From contig JEMY01000017.1 of the NCBI GenBank assembly GCA_000585075.1, positions 62,001-126,000 of the forward strand: DNA of 64,000 nucleotides, written 5' to 3'. This DNA comes from Candidatus Accumulibacter regalis. Lineage in GTDB: Bacteria > Pseudomonadota > Gammaproteobacteria > Burkholderiales > Rhodocyclaceae. Each line of letters opens with the position of its first letter. The first letter of the stretch is position 1. Shown piece by piece: positions 47,826 through 56,928 of this stretch. Below the pieces are notes generated by a model, which saw nothing but the letters and a program-made list of their open reading frames with translations, was not told the DNA's origin and did no database searches. Position numbers and translations under genes: made by a program.

Positions 47826-49499
47826 ATGACTGAGGTCAACAGCGGGACGCAGGAAGCCGTTCAGCATCTGCAGGCAGCTGATGCACTGATCGAGAAATCG
47901 CTGCGCTGGATGAAGCAGCAATGCGCCGGTGGAAAGGGGGTCTCGAACGAGAAACTCGATGCCCATCAGATGGCCAGCTTCGACCTTGCGTGGTGCGCCG
48001 CAGAATCGACCGCCGCGCGCTTTGCCGCGGAATATGCCGACAAGGTTGCCGCGGCGGCGACGGGCGACGGCCCCTGCGTGGAACAGCGCATGGCCCTGGC
48101 CTTTTGTGCCGAGGCCTTGCAGAACATCCACAATCGTTTCTGGGCACGACCGCAGAGTTTCGGGGTGAACGCGGCCGACCTGGCCGCTTTCGCGTCAACC
48201 GCACTCGCCGGGTTTTGCCAGACGCAGCTGGATGCCGACAATCTCGCTGCTTTGGGCAGGGAGGTCGTGGCCCTGGATGGCGATAGCGGCGCCTATATGC
48301 TCGGCGACGACGCCCTGATGATGCAGGACGCCTTTCGCAAGCTGGCCAGCAACGTGGTCATGCCCCTAGCCGAGGACATTCATCGCCACGACCGCATCAT
48401 CCCGCAGGAAATCCTCGATCCGCTGACCGAAATGGGCTGCTTCGGGCTGTCGATCCCCGAGCGCTACGGTGGCATCCAGAGCGACGATCATGAAGACAAC
48501 ATGGGCATGATCGTGGTCACCGAGGAGCTTTCACGCGGCTCGCTCGGCGCAGCGGGCAGCCTGATCACCCGTCCGGAAATCCTCAGTCGCGCGCTGCAGA
48601 AGGGGGGGACGGAAGAGCAGCGGCAGAAATGGTTGCCCCGGGTGGCGATGGGCGACCCCTTGTGCGCCATCGCCGTCACCGAACCGGATACCGGTTCGGA
48701 CGTCGCGGCGATGCGCCTCAAGGCAAGCAAGTGTGAGGGTGGCTGGCTGCTCGATGGCGTCAAGACCTGGTGCACCATGGCCGGGAAGGCGGGCGTCCTC
48801 CTGGTTCTGGCCCGCTCCAACCCCGATCGCTCGCTTGGTCACAAAGGCCTGAGCATGTTCCTGGTCGAAAAGGACTCGTATGACGGCCATGATTTCGAGT
48901 ATCGCCAGGCACAGGGTGGCGTACTGACCGGCCGGGCCATTTCGACCATCGGCTATCGCGGCATGCATTCCTACGAGGTCTTCTTCGACAGTGTCTTCGT
49001 CCCGGACGAAAACCTGGTCGGCGGGCCGGCCGGTGAAGGGAAAGGCTTCTACTTCACGATGGCCGGATTTGCCGGCGGGCGCATTCAGACGGCCGCACGG
49101 GCCATCGGTGTGATGCAGGCCGCTTTCGAACGCGCTGTTTCCTATGCTGGCGAGCGCAAGGCATTCGGCAAACCTATCGGCGAGTATCAACTGACGCTGG
49201 TCAAGCTGGCGCGCATGGCGACTCTGCTGACCGTTTCCCGCCAATTCACCTACGCCGTCGGGCGTTTGATGGACCAGGGTTCGGGACAGATGGAAGCGAG
49301 CATGGTGAAGCTCTTTACCTGCCGGACTGCGGAATGGCTGACCCGCGAAGCGGTGCAGATTCACGGTGGCATGGGTTATGCCGAGGAGTCGCCGGTCAGC
49401 CGTTACTTCCTGGATGCCCGTGTGCTGTCGATTTTCGAGGGCGCCGAAGAAACGCTGGCGCTCAAGGTCATCGCCCGCTCGCTGGTCGAAGCGGTGTAG
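47826..49499 (+). CDS. mcd: (2S)-methylsuccinyl-CoA dehydrogenase
   Basis: 557 residues, about 150 longer at the N-terminus than ordinary acyl-CoA dehydrogenases, as in Mcd. It oxidises methylsuccinyl-CoA to mesaconyl-C1-CoA, passing electrons to ETF. FAD-dehydrogenase signatures are CAIAVTEPDTGSDVAAMRLKA, the catalytic Glu region around FEGAEETLALKVIARSL, and QIHGGMGYAEESPVSRYFLDAR. Its place between the lyase-like gene and the hydratase/ecm genes supports Mcd. Confidence 0.9.
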   Translation: MTEVNSGTQEAVQHLQAADALIEKSLRWMKQQCAGGKGVSNEKLDAHQMASFDLAWCAAESTAARFAAEYADKVAAAATGDGPCVEQRMALAFCAEALQNIHNRFWARPQSFGVNAADLAAFASTALAGFCQTQLDADNLAALGREVVALDGDSGAYMLGDDALMMQDAFRKLASNVVMPLAEDIHRHDRIIPQEILDPLTEMGCFGLSIPERYGGIQSDDHEDNMGMIVVTEELSRGSLGAAGSLITRPEILSRALQKGGTEEQRQKWLPRVAMGDPLCAIAVTEPDTGSDVAAMRLKASKCEGGWLLDGVKTWCTMAGKAGVLLVLARSNPDRSLGHKGLSMFLVEKDSYDGHDFEYRQAQGGVLTGRAISTIGYRGMHSYEVFFDSVFVPDENLVGGPAGEGKGFYFTMAGFAGGRIQTAARAIGVMQAAFERAVSYAGERKAFGKPIGEYQLTLVKLARMATLLTVSRQFTYAVGRLMDQGSGQMEASMVKLFTCRTAEWLTREAVQIHGGMGYAEESPVSRYFLDARVLSIFEGAEETLALKVIARSLVEAV

Positions 49500-49547
49500 T
49501 TCCGTCCACTTTCAGACTGCACGTAGTCACGCCAAAAGGAAGATCCC

Positions 49548-50729
49548 ATGATGCAAGCGATTCGCTTTCGTGCGCAGGCAGAACTGGCTGGAAAAGTGAA
49601 AGTGAACCTGCAGCAAGTGCGCTATCCCCACTACGGCCGCTATCTGGAGGAGTTCGTACCGGGGCAGGTGTTTGTTCACCCGCGTGCCTTCACCTTCTTT
49701 CCTGCCCAGATGGAGGCCTTTGCCCGCACCTACATGCAGTGCAATCCCCTGTATCTCAACGACCAGTACGCCCGCTCCAGCGGCTTCGCCGGCCTGCTGG
49801 CTTCGCCGCAGATGGTGTTCAACGTCGTGCTCTCGCTGGGCGTGCAGAACGATTCGGAAAAGGCGATGGCCAATCTCGGCTATTACGATGCCCAGTACCT
49901 GCGGCCGGTCTATCCGATGGATACGATTCGCTCGCTGACCAAGGTCATCGAGCGCAAGGAGCGTGGCGCCGGCAAGCCGGGCATCGTTACCATCCGAACG
50001 CTGGGCATCAATCAGGACGACCAGGTCGTTCTGCAGTACGAGCGCAAGATCATGGTCGCCGGCCAGGGCGATCGTCCGCCGACGACGCCATTGCCGAAGG
50101 CGACGGCGATGGCGGCCTTCCCGTGGGTCGACGAGGCCGAGGTCGCCCTGCCGGATTTCCCGGAGTCGTTCGCTTCCGGCCTGACCGGCCCCAACTCCTA
50201 CTTCGAGGACTTCGCCGTCGGCGAGATCATTGTCCATGCCAATGGCCGAACCATCACCGATGAACATCTATCGCTGACCTACGCGGTGGGCAATACGCAT
50301 CCGCTGCACTTCGATCGCGTCTTCAGTTCCGGCCTCTCCGGAAAAATGAGCGGTGATCCGATCGTCTATGGCGGTCTGGTCTTCGCCTGGCTGGAAGGCC
50401 TGGCCAGTCGCGATGTCAGCGAGAACAGCGTTTGGGAGCTGGGTTTTACCGAGGGTTACCACACTCAGCCGTGCATCGGCGGTGATACCGTCGCCGCCCT
50501 GTCGCGCGTATTGGCTGCCGAAGATGCGCCGGGCGGGCTGGGCAGCAAGCTCGGTATCGTCACCTTTCAGTTGATCGGCGTCAAGAACCTCAGCGCCGCC
50601 AACGCCTTGGCCGAATACGGCGAGGACCTGTTCGGCAAGGAAAACGACAAGAAGGCGATGGACAAGGAGAAGATCGATGCGAAGATTTTTGAGATCGAGA
50701 GACGTCTCCTGATCAGGAAAAGGGGTTAG
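49548..50729 (+). CDS. MaoC-type double-hotdog acyl-CoA hydratase
   Basis: 393 residues (ATG 49551 also possible). Two hotdog halves: the first has RYPHYGRYLEEFVPGQVF and NPLYLNDQYARSSGFAGLLASP, the second YFEDFAVGEIIVHANGRTITDEH and the intact hydratase site NTHPLHFDRVF with PIVYGGLVFAW. It resembles Mch in architecture but is clearly divergent from the Mch at 41023. In the operon between mcd and ecm it may act on mesaconyl-CoA or a related C5 ester; specificity cannot be told from sequence. Confidence 0.78.
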   Translation: MMQAIRFRAQAELAGKVKVNLQQVRYPHYGRYLEEFVPGQVFVHPRAFTFFPAQMEAFARTYMQCNPLYLNDQYARSSGFAGLLASPQMVFNVVLSLGVQNDSEKAMANLGYYDAQYLRPVYPMDTIRSLTKVIERKERGAGKPGIVTIRTLGINQDDQVVLQYERKIMVAGQGDRPPTTPLPKATAMAAFPWVDEAEVALPDFPESFASGLTGPNSYFEDFAVGEIIVHANGRTITDEHLSLTYAVGNTHPLHFDRVFSSGLSGKMSGDPIVYGGLVFAWLEGLASRDVSENSVWELGFTEGYHTQPCIGGDTVAALSRVLAAEDAPGGLGSKLGIVTFQLIGVKNLSAANALAEYGEDLFGKENDKKAMDKEKIDAKIFEIERRLLIRKRG

Positions 50730-50731
50730 TC

Positions 50732-52750
50732 ATGGATTCTCGCCAAACGAAACGCGATCGCCCCTGGTTGATGCGCACCTATAGTGGACACAGCTCGGCC
50801 AGGGCGTCGAACGCGCTCTATCGAACCAATCTGGCGAAAGGCCAGACCGGACTGTCGGTGGCCTTCGATCTGCCGACACAGACCGGCTACGACGCCGACA
50901 ATCCGCTGGCGCGAGGCGAAGTCGGCAAGGTCGGGGTGCCGATCTCGCATATCGAGGACATGGATCAGCTGTTCGACCAGATCCCGCTCGATCAGATGAA
51001 CACGGCGATGACCATCAATGCCACGGCGCCATGGCTATTGTCGTTGTATATCGGCCTGGCGCAACGACGGGGGATCGATCCCGGGCAGCTGAGCGGCACG
51101 ACCCAGAACGACATCATCAAGGAATATCTGTCGCGCGGCACCTACATCTATCCGCCGGGTCCGTCGATGCGGTTGATCGCCGACACCATCACCTACACCA
51201 TCAAGCACGTGCCCAAGTGGAATCCGACCAATATCTGCAGTTACCACTTGCAGGAGGCGGGGGCAACACCGGTCCAGGAGCTGGCCTATGCGTTGTGCGC
51301 GGCGATGGCGGTTCTGGACCGGGTCCAGGCGTCGGGAGAAATCAAGACGGACGAGTTTTCGCAGGTCGTCGAGCGCATCTCGTTCTTTGTCAACGCCGGT
51401 ATCCGCTTCGTCGAGGAGTGCTGCAAGCTGCGCGCATTCGGCGAGATGTGGGACGAATTGACGCTGGGTCGCTACAGGGTCGACGATCCGAAGCTGCGCC
51501 GATTCCGCTACGGCGTGCAGGTGAACTCGCTGGGGCTTACCGAGCCGCAGCCGGAAAACAATGTGCAGAGAATCGTTCTGGAAATGCTGGCGGTGGTTCT
51601 TTCCAAAGGCGCGCGGGCGCGCGCAATCCAGCTTCCCGCCTGGAACGAGGCGATGGGGCTGCCGCGCCCCTGGGATCAGCAATGGGCGCTGCGCATGCAA
51701 CAGGTGATGGCTTTCGAAACCGACCTTCTCGAGTACGAGGATATTCTCGACGGCTCGCCGGTGATTGCCGCCAAGGTCAAGCAACTGGTTGAGGGCGCCA
51801 GAAAGGAGATCGCCAATGTCGAAGCGCAGGGCGGGATCATTGCCGCGATCGAATCGGGCTACGTCAAGCGCGAACTGGTCGCCAGCCATATGCAGCGCTT
51901 GCGCGCCATCGAGTCGGGCGAACTGAAAATCATCGGCGTCAACTGCTTCCAGGAAAGCGCCGAATCGCCGCTGACTCTGGGCAGCGACGGTGGCATCATG
52001 AAGACCGATCCGTCCGCCGAGCGCGAGCAGATCGAACGGCTGCAGGCGCATCGGAAAAATCGCAACGACGCCGACGTACAGGCCGCCTTGCAGGGGCTCA
52101 GCGACGCCGCCAAGAGCGGTGAAAATATCATGCCCAGTTCGATTCGCTGCGCCATGGCGGGGGTCAGTACCGGCGAATGGGGCGATTCGCTGCGTGCCGT
52201 GTTCGGCGAGTTCAGGCCGCCGACGGGTATCGATATTGCCATCGACAACCGCGCCGTACTCGGCAAGAAGGATGAGGTCACCGAGTTGCGCGCCAGAGTC
52301 GCCAGTACCGGTGCGGCCGTGGGCCGTCCCTTGAAGCTATTGGTCGGCAAACCCGGGCTCGACGGACACTCCAACGGCGCCGAACAGGTTGCCGTCAAGG
52401 CCAGGGACGTCGGCTTCGAGGTGGTCTACGACGGCATACGGCTGACGCCGCAGGAGATCGCTCAGGCGGCCGAGGAGGAGGGCGTACATATGGTCGGCCT
52501 GTCGATTCTTTCGGGAAGTCATATGGAACTGGTGACTTCGGTTCTCGAGGAGCTGCGCGCGCGCGACCTGGCGACCGTTCCGGTGATCGCCGGTGGGATC
52601 ATCCCGCAGGAGGACGCCAAGAAACTCGCCGCGCAGGGCGTCAGCGCCGTCTATACGCCCAAGGATTTCAATCTCAATACGATCATGGCCGACATGGTCG
52701 ACGTGATCCGCGAAGCCAATGGTCTGGCGCGGCTGGGTCCGCTGCCCTGA
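50732..52750 (+). CDS. ecm: Ethylmalonyl-CoA mutase (B12-dependent)
   Basis: 672 residues. It converts (2R)-ethylmalonyl-CoA to (2S)-methylsuccinyl-CoA. The N-terminal TIM barrel opens with RPWLMRTYSGHSSARASNALYR and SVAFDLPTQTGYDADNPLARGEVGKVGVPI, the pattern of Ecm rather than methylmalonyl-CoA mutase. The B12 domain has DGHSNG with the cobalt-binding His at 546, then GLSILSGSH and VIAGGIIP. It starts 2 nt after the maoC stop. No B12 riboswitch was seen upstream. Confidence 0.93.
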   Translation: MDSRQTKRDRPWLMRTYSGHSSARASNALYRTNLAKGQTGLSVAFDLPTQTGYDADNPLARGEVGKVGVPISHIEDMDQLFDQIPLDQMNTAMTINATAPWLLSLYIGLAQRRGIDPGQLSGTTQNDIIKEYLSRGTYIYPPGPSMRLIADTITYTIKHVPKWNPTNICSYHLQEAGATPVQELAYALCAAMAVLDRVQASGEIKTDEFSQVVERISFFVNAGIRFVEECCKLRAFGEMWDELTLGRYRVDDPKLRRFRYGVQVNSLGLTEPQPENNVQRIVLEMLAVVLSKGARARAIQLPAWNEAMGLPRPWDQQWALRMQQVMAFETDLLEYEDILDGSPVIAAKVKQLVEGARKEIANVEAQGGIIAAIESGYVKRELVASHMQRLRAIESGELKIIGVNCFQESAESPLTLGSDGGIMKTDPSAEREQIERLQAHRKNRNDADVQAALQGLSDAAKSGENIMPSSIRCAMAGVSTGEWGDSLRAVFGEFRPPTGIDIAIDNRAVLGKKDEVTELRARVASTGAAVGRPLKLLVGKPGLDGHSNGAEQVAVKARDVGFEVVYDGIRLTPQEIAQAAEEEGVHMVGLSILSGSHMELVTSVLEELRARDLATVPVIAGGIIPQEDAKKLAAQGVSAVYTPKDFNLNTIMADMVDVIREANGLARLGPLP

Positions 52751-52757
52751 CCACCAG

Positions 52758-53756
52758 ATGACCCCGGCAGCGCTTCCCGATCCCGAACAGTTGGCTTTAC
52801 GCATCCTGCGCCGGGAGCGTGCGGCGGTGGCCCGAGGCTTGAATCTGCTCGACAACAAGTTGGCGGAAGCGCGCCAGTGCTCGGTACGCTTGCTGGCAGC
52901 GCTTTCCGGCGAGCATTCGCTGAATGGGGGCCATCTTATCGGTATCACCGGCCCGCCGGGCGCCGGCAAGTCGTCACTTGTCTCGGCGATGATTCGCGAA
53001 TGGCGTCGCGCGGGCAGGACGGTCGGAGTGCTTGCCGTCGACCCGTCGAGTCGGCCCGAGTTGGGTGGCGGCGCCTTGCTTGGCGATCGAATTCGGATCA
53101 AGAACGCGGCGCACGACGAGGGCCTGTTCATTCGCTCGCTGGCCAATCGCAACCAGTTGGGTGGCGTGGCGACCGAGGTCTGGCCGATGAGCTGGTTGAT
53201 GCTGGCCGCGTTCGATATCGTCGTCGTCGAGACGGTTGGCGTTGGGCAAACGGAAATCGATATTGCCGAGATCGGCGATACCGTCTGTTATGTGGCGCAG
53301 CCGGCCTCGGGGGATACGATCCAGTATCTGAAGTCGGGAATCATCGAGATTCCGGATATTTTCGCCGTCAATAAGTCCGACCTTGGCGCTGCGGCGTACA
53401 AGACGGCCGGCGAAATTGGCCGCAGCGCTTCCCGGCAGGATCGCCGGGACGATTGGGATTATCCCGTGTGCCTGGTGAGCGCGACGATGAATACGGGGAT
53501 CACCGAGCTGCATGGGAATTTTGATAGACACCGAAGCTTTCTCGCGCATGCGGGCCTGCTGCAAAAGTTGCGCACCCGCCACCAGAGCGCCTGGGTAGTG
53601 CGTGTGTTGAAAGAGGAATTCGGGACTTTTGGCGTCGAGCTTATCGGTGGCTATGCTGAAATCGGCAAGCGCCTGGAGGCGCAGTATGGCAATCAATTCG
53701 AAGAATGCGAGCGAATGCGGCAGCAGATTATTTCCAGATTCAAGTCGTCAGATTGA
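52758..53756 (+). CDS. meaB: MeaB/ArgK-type G-protein chaperone of acyl-CoA mutase
   Basis: 332 residues from ATG 52758, 7 nt after ecm. It protects and reloads the B12 mutase using GTP. GITGPPGAGKSSLVSAM is the P-loop, GVLAVDPSSRPELGGGALLGDRIRI follows, and VVVETVGVGQTEIDIAEIGD and NKSDLGA are the switch and base-recognition motifs. The segment FIRSLANRNQLGG departs slightly from the usual MRSLATRGHLGG, as expected for an Ecm-dedicated copy. Confidence 0.92.
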   Translation: MTPAALPDPEQLALRILRRERAAVARGLNLLDNKLAEARQCSVRLLAALSGEHSLNGGHLIGITGPPGAGKSSLVSAMIREWRRAGRTVGVLAVDPSSRPELGGGALLGDRIRIKNAAHDEGLFIRSLANRNQLGGVATEVWPMSWLMLAAFDIVVVETVGVGQTEIDIAEIGDTVCYVAQPASGDTIQYLKSGIIEIPDIFAVNKSDLGAAAYKTAGEIGRSASRQDRRDDWDYPVCLVSATMNTGITELHGNFDRHRSFLAHAGLLQKLRTRHQSAWVVRVLKEEFGTFGVELIGGYAEIGKRLEAQYGNQFEECERMRQQIISRFKSSD

Positions 53757-53788
53757 TCGAGTAGTTCAACCAACGAAGGAGCATCCTG

Positions 53789-55543
53789 ATGAGCAAGAAA
53801 CTCTATGAAATAGGTGATATGCCTCCCCTGGGCGAAGTTCCGGAACAAATGCACGCCTGGCTGATTCGCGCCGAGCGCTTTGGCCAGCCAACGGCGGCGT
53901 TTCAGAAGGAAGTGGTGACGACGCCGTCGATTGCCGACGATGAGGTTCTCGTTTACGTGATGGCGGCAGGAATCAACTACAACAACGTCTGGGCGGGAAT
54001 GGGAGTTCCCGTCAATGTGATCGGCGCTCGCAACAAGGCTGGCGAAACGGAGGACTTCCACATCGGCGGCAGTGATGCATCCGGAATCGTCTACGCGGTG
54101 GGAAAGGACGTGACCAACGTCAAGGTGGGCGACGAGGTGGTCATGCATTGCGGCATCTATGACCGCAGCTGCCCGTGGGTCAAGAAAGGCGGCGATCCGA
54201 TGTACTCGCCTTCCTTCAAGATCTGGGGTTACGAGACCAATTGGGGCAGCTTTGCCCAATTCACGAAAGTGCAGGCGCAGCAGTGCATGCCCAAGCCAAA
54301 GCACATGAACTGGGAAGAGGCCGCTGCCTATACCCTGGTCGCGGCAACTGCCTGGCGGATGCTGCACGGCTGGGAAAGCAGTTCAGTCAAGAAGGGCGAC
54401 GTGGCCTTGATCTGGGGTGGCGCGGGAGGCCTGGGCTCGATGGCCATTCAGATCGCCAAGGCGGTCGGCGCGACTTCGGTGGCCATCGTCTCGGGCGAGG
54501 ACAAGTTCGACTACTGCACGAAGTTGGGCGCCAAAGGCTGCATCAACCGCAATGACTTCGATCACTGGGGCATGCTGCCGCACTGGAAGGACAGCGCCGG
54601 CTACGCCAAGTGGCTGAAGGGAGTGCGCGGCTTCGGCGCGAAGATCTGGGAAGTGCTGGGTGAGAAGAGGGCGCCGAACATCGTCTTCGAGCATCCCGGC
54701 GAAACGACCATTCCGACGTCGATTTTCGTTTGCGAAACCGGTGGCATGGTGGTGGTCTGCGCCGGTACCACTGGTTACAATGCGACGGTCGATTTGCGCT
54801 ATCTGTGGATGCGGCAGAAGCGTTTGCAGGGTTCGCACTTCGCCAATACCGTGCAGTGCAACGAGATGAACGAGTTGGCACTGAGCGGGCAACTTGATCC
54901 CTGTATGTCGCGGGCGTTCACCTATGAAGAACTGCCGATTGCCCATCAGCTGATGGCCGACAACAAACACCCGCACGGCAACATGTCGGTGCTCGTCGGT
55001 GCCGCCGAGTTCGGTCTCGGGGCCAGCGGCAAGCCGGCAGTGGCGATGGTCCATCCGACGCTGCCCAAGGGCGACGTGCACACCTCGCCGGCGCCTTACC
55101 CGATGTCCACCCCGCTGCCTGGCATTGCCGAGGGCGAGCCGATCACCATTGCCGACGACGGCAGCAAGGTTCGCGACTTGATGCATCGTGGCATTATTTC
55201 CTGCGCGCCGGACGAGACTGTCGGAGCGGTGGCCAAGATCATGGTCGGCAACGAGATTCATGCGGTGGTGGTCATGGATGCGCAGGGCGCTGCCGTCGGC
55301 GTCGTGTCGCAGACGGATATGGTGCTCGCGCGGCAGGGCCGGACTCCGGACCAGGCACGCTCGCTGCGGGCCAGCGAAGTCATGACTCCGGGTTGCGCGA
55401 CCTGCGATGCCGATATGCTCCTGAGCGACGCTGTCAGCCTGATGACCGGCCGGCGCATGCATCGTCTGGTGGTCACCGAGAAGGGTCAGCCGGTCGGGGT
55501 CATTTCGATGACCGACGTGGTGCGCAAGATCATCGGCGACTAG
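53789..55543 (+). CDS. ccr: Crotonyl-CoA carboxylase/reductase with C-terminal CBS domain pair
   Basis: 584 residues; known Ccr proteins are about 430. It reductively carboxylates crotonyl-CoA to ethylmalonyl-CoA with NADPH. Residues 1-~425 are a complete Ccr: [27 protein letters not shown] and GSHFANTVQ cover the CO2-site Asn, Glu and His regions, and [19 protein letters not shown] is the NADPH Rossmann loop. After a linker (~425-458), residues 459-584 form two CBS motifs ([19 protein letters not shown]...GVVSQTDMV and [15 protein letters not shown]...GVISMTDVV). CBS pairs bind adenine nucleotides in other proteins, so allosteric control is likely but unproven. Last gene of the operon, with GGAG before the ATG. 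Confidence 0.95.
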   Translation: MSKKLYEIGDMPPLGEVPEQMHAWLIRAERFGQPTAAFQKEVVTTPSIADDEVLVYVMAAGINYNNVWAGMGVPVNVIGARNKAGETEDFHIGGSDASGIVYAVGKDVTNVKVGDEVVMHCGIYDRSCPWVKKGGDPMYSPSFKIWGYETNWGSFAQFTKVQAQQCMPKPKHMNWEEAAAYTLVAATAWRMLHGWESSSVKKGDVALIWGGAGGLGSMAIQIAKAVGATSVAIVSGEDKFDYCTKLGAKGCINRNDFDHWGMLPHWKDSAGYAKWLKGVRGFGAKIWEVLGEKRAPNIVFEHPGETTIPTSIFVCETGGMVVVCAGTTGYNATVDLRYLWMRQKRLQGSHFANTVQCNEMNELALSGQLDPCMSRAFTYEELPIAHQLMADNKHPHGNMSVLVGAAEFGLGASGKPAVAMVHPTLPKGDVHTSPAPYPMSTPLPGIAEGEPITIADDGSKVRDLMHRGIISCAPDETVGAVAKIMVGNEIHAVVVMDAQGAAVGVVSQTDMVLARQGRTPDQARSLRASEVMTPGCATCDADMLLSDAVSLMTGRRMHRLVVTEKGQPVGVISMTDVVRKIIGD

Positions 55544-55649
55544 TGGATGGTCGGTCGTCAGTAGTCAGCAGCCACGGCTGGGCGCCAGCTCGATCCACCC
55601 CGGCGCCTGGCCTCGTCTCTCCCTGCCCAGGCAGGGAAATCGGCAAAGA

Positions 55650-55683
55650 CCCTTCTCGTCCTTGGCGACGGGGAGGGGCTTTT
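55650..55683 (+). terminator. Predicted terminator of the ethylmalonyl-CoA operon
   Basis: CCCTTCTCGTC (55650-55660) pairs over 11 positions (two G-U) with GACGGGGAGGG (55667-55677), then GC and four T. It lies 107 nt after ccr and just before the next gene's ribosome site. A second perfect hairpin, CCCTGC-ccag-GCAGGG at 55621-55636, has no T run. Confidence 0.5.
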
Positions 55684-55709
55684 CCCTGCAACGACGGAGG
55701 GGTTCCAAC

Positions 55710-56687
55710 GTGCGAGCCATCGTCTGCCATGAACTGACCGGTCCTGCCTCCTTGCGCCTTGAGGAGCTTGCCGAACCTCGCCCCGGTCCTGGTCAGGTGC
55801 GCATCGGCGTGCGCGCCTGCGGCGTGAATTTTGCCGATAGCCTGATTACCCGCGGCCAGTATCAGAAGCAGCCACAGCTTCCCTTCAGTCCGGGCTTTGA
55901 AGTATCCGGCGAGGTGCTGGAATTGGCTGCCGGTGTGGAAGGTGTCGCCCGTGGCGATCGGGTCCTGGCCATGACGCCGTGTGGCGGTTACGCCGAGCAG
56001 GTCGTCGCCGATGCGAACCGCTGCCTGCAGATCCCCGCGGAAATGTCCTGGGAGCATGCGGCGGCGTTCCCGGTGGTGTTTGGCACGTCGCATATCGCCC
56101 TGTGGCGTCGGGCACGCCTGCAGTCCGGCGAGACTCTGGTGGTGCATGGCGCCTCGGGCGGCGTTGGCTTGACCGCCGTCGCCATTGGCAAGCAATTGGG
56201 CGCGACGGTCATTGCCACCGCGAGCAGCCCGGAAAAACTCGCGCTGGCTGCTGCGCACGGCGCCGATCACCTGCTTGATTCCAGCTGTGAGGATGTTCGC
56301 GAGCGGATCAGGGAACTGACGGCCGGTCGCGGTGCAGACGTGGTCTACGATCCGGTCGGTGGTGAGCTATTTACCGCCTCGCTGCGCAGCATGGCTCTTG
56401 AAGGACGCATCCTGGTCATCGGTTTTGCCGGTGGAGGCGTGCCGCAGATTCCCGCAAATCACCTGCTCGTCAAGAATGTGGACGTCATCGGCGTCAACTG
56501 GCCGGCTTATGCCGAGCTCAATCCACGGGTGATGACCGAGAGTCTTCAGACGCTTGTTCGCTGGTATGTCGAAGGCGCCATCAAGCCGCATGTCTCGGCA
56601 AGCTATCCGCTGGAAGAGGCGCTTGCGGCGCTCGATCAGGTGGTGACCAGAAAATCGACGGGCAAGGTCGTTATCACGACCGCGTGA
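55710..56687 (+). CDS. QOR-type zinc-free medium-chain reductase
   Basis: 325 residues from GTG 55710, with GGAGG nine bases upstream. Medium-chain dehydrogenase/reductase without zinc ligands: GVNFADSLITRGQYQKQPQLPF, GASGGVGLTAVAIGKQLGA (NADPH loop) and DVVYDPVGGELFTASLR. The family includes NADPH:quinone reductases and enoyl-thioester reductases such as acryloyl-CoA reductase. Its location beside ccr and phaJ hints at an enoyl-CoA substrate, but this is inference. Confidence 0.82.
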   Translation: MRAIVCHELTGPASLRLEELAEPRPGPGQVRIGVRACGVNFADSLITRGQYQKQPQLPFSPGFEVSGEVLELAAGVEGVARGDRVLAMTPCGGYAEQVVADANRCLQIPAEMSWEHAAAFPVVFGTSHIALWRRARLQSGETLVVHGASGGVGLTAVAIGKQLGATVIATASSPEKLALAAAHGADHLLDSSCEDVRERIRELTAGRGADVVYDPVGGELFTASLRSMALEGRILVIGFAGGGVPQIPANHLLVKNVDVIGVNWPAYAELNPRVMTESLQTLVRWYVEGAIKPHVSASYPLEEALAALDQVVTRKSTGKVVITTA

Positions 56688-56747
56688 GCTGCGCCGCCCT
56701 TCGCGGAAGTCACAATCCTCGAGAGATATGACGATGGAGGCTGCGGT

Positions 56748-56776
56748 TTGACCAAGGTTCGCGTATCAAGGATACT
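56748..56776 (+). promoter_or_regulatory. Sigma70 promoter of phaJ
   Basis: TTGACC (56748-56753, 5 of 6) and GATACT (56771-56776, 4 of 6) lie 17 bases apart. The start near 56783 gives a long ~145-nt leader before phaJ, containing the inverted repeat at 56812-56837. Confidence 0.55.
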
Positions 56777-56811
56777 CGTTTTCGTGTCATCAATATTCCC
56801 CTTCCTCGCCA

Positions 56812-56837
56812 CATTCCCGTCCGAGCTGTCGGGAATG
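56812..56837. repeat. Inverted repeat in the phaJ leader
   Basis: CATTCCCG (56812-56819) and CGGGAATG (56830-56837) are perfect 8-bp arms with a 10-base loop. They could form an RNA hairpin in the leader or an operator just downstream of the predicted start. No T run follows. Confidence 0.4.
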
Positions 56838-56928
56838 CGCGAAGAAACTCACTGGCGCGGGCGATAGCAAGCGCCATTTTCCCTGGGCACGGCGTCACCG
56901 TGCTGATAATCACCCTGAAAGGCCTGTC

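Noticed and set aside
50600-50732. B12 riboswitch upstream of the B12-dependent mutase
   Set aside because: ecm follows the preceding gene by 2 nt and no cobalamin-box sequence was found there or in the operon leader.
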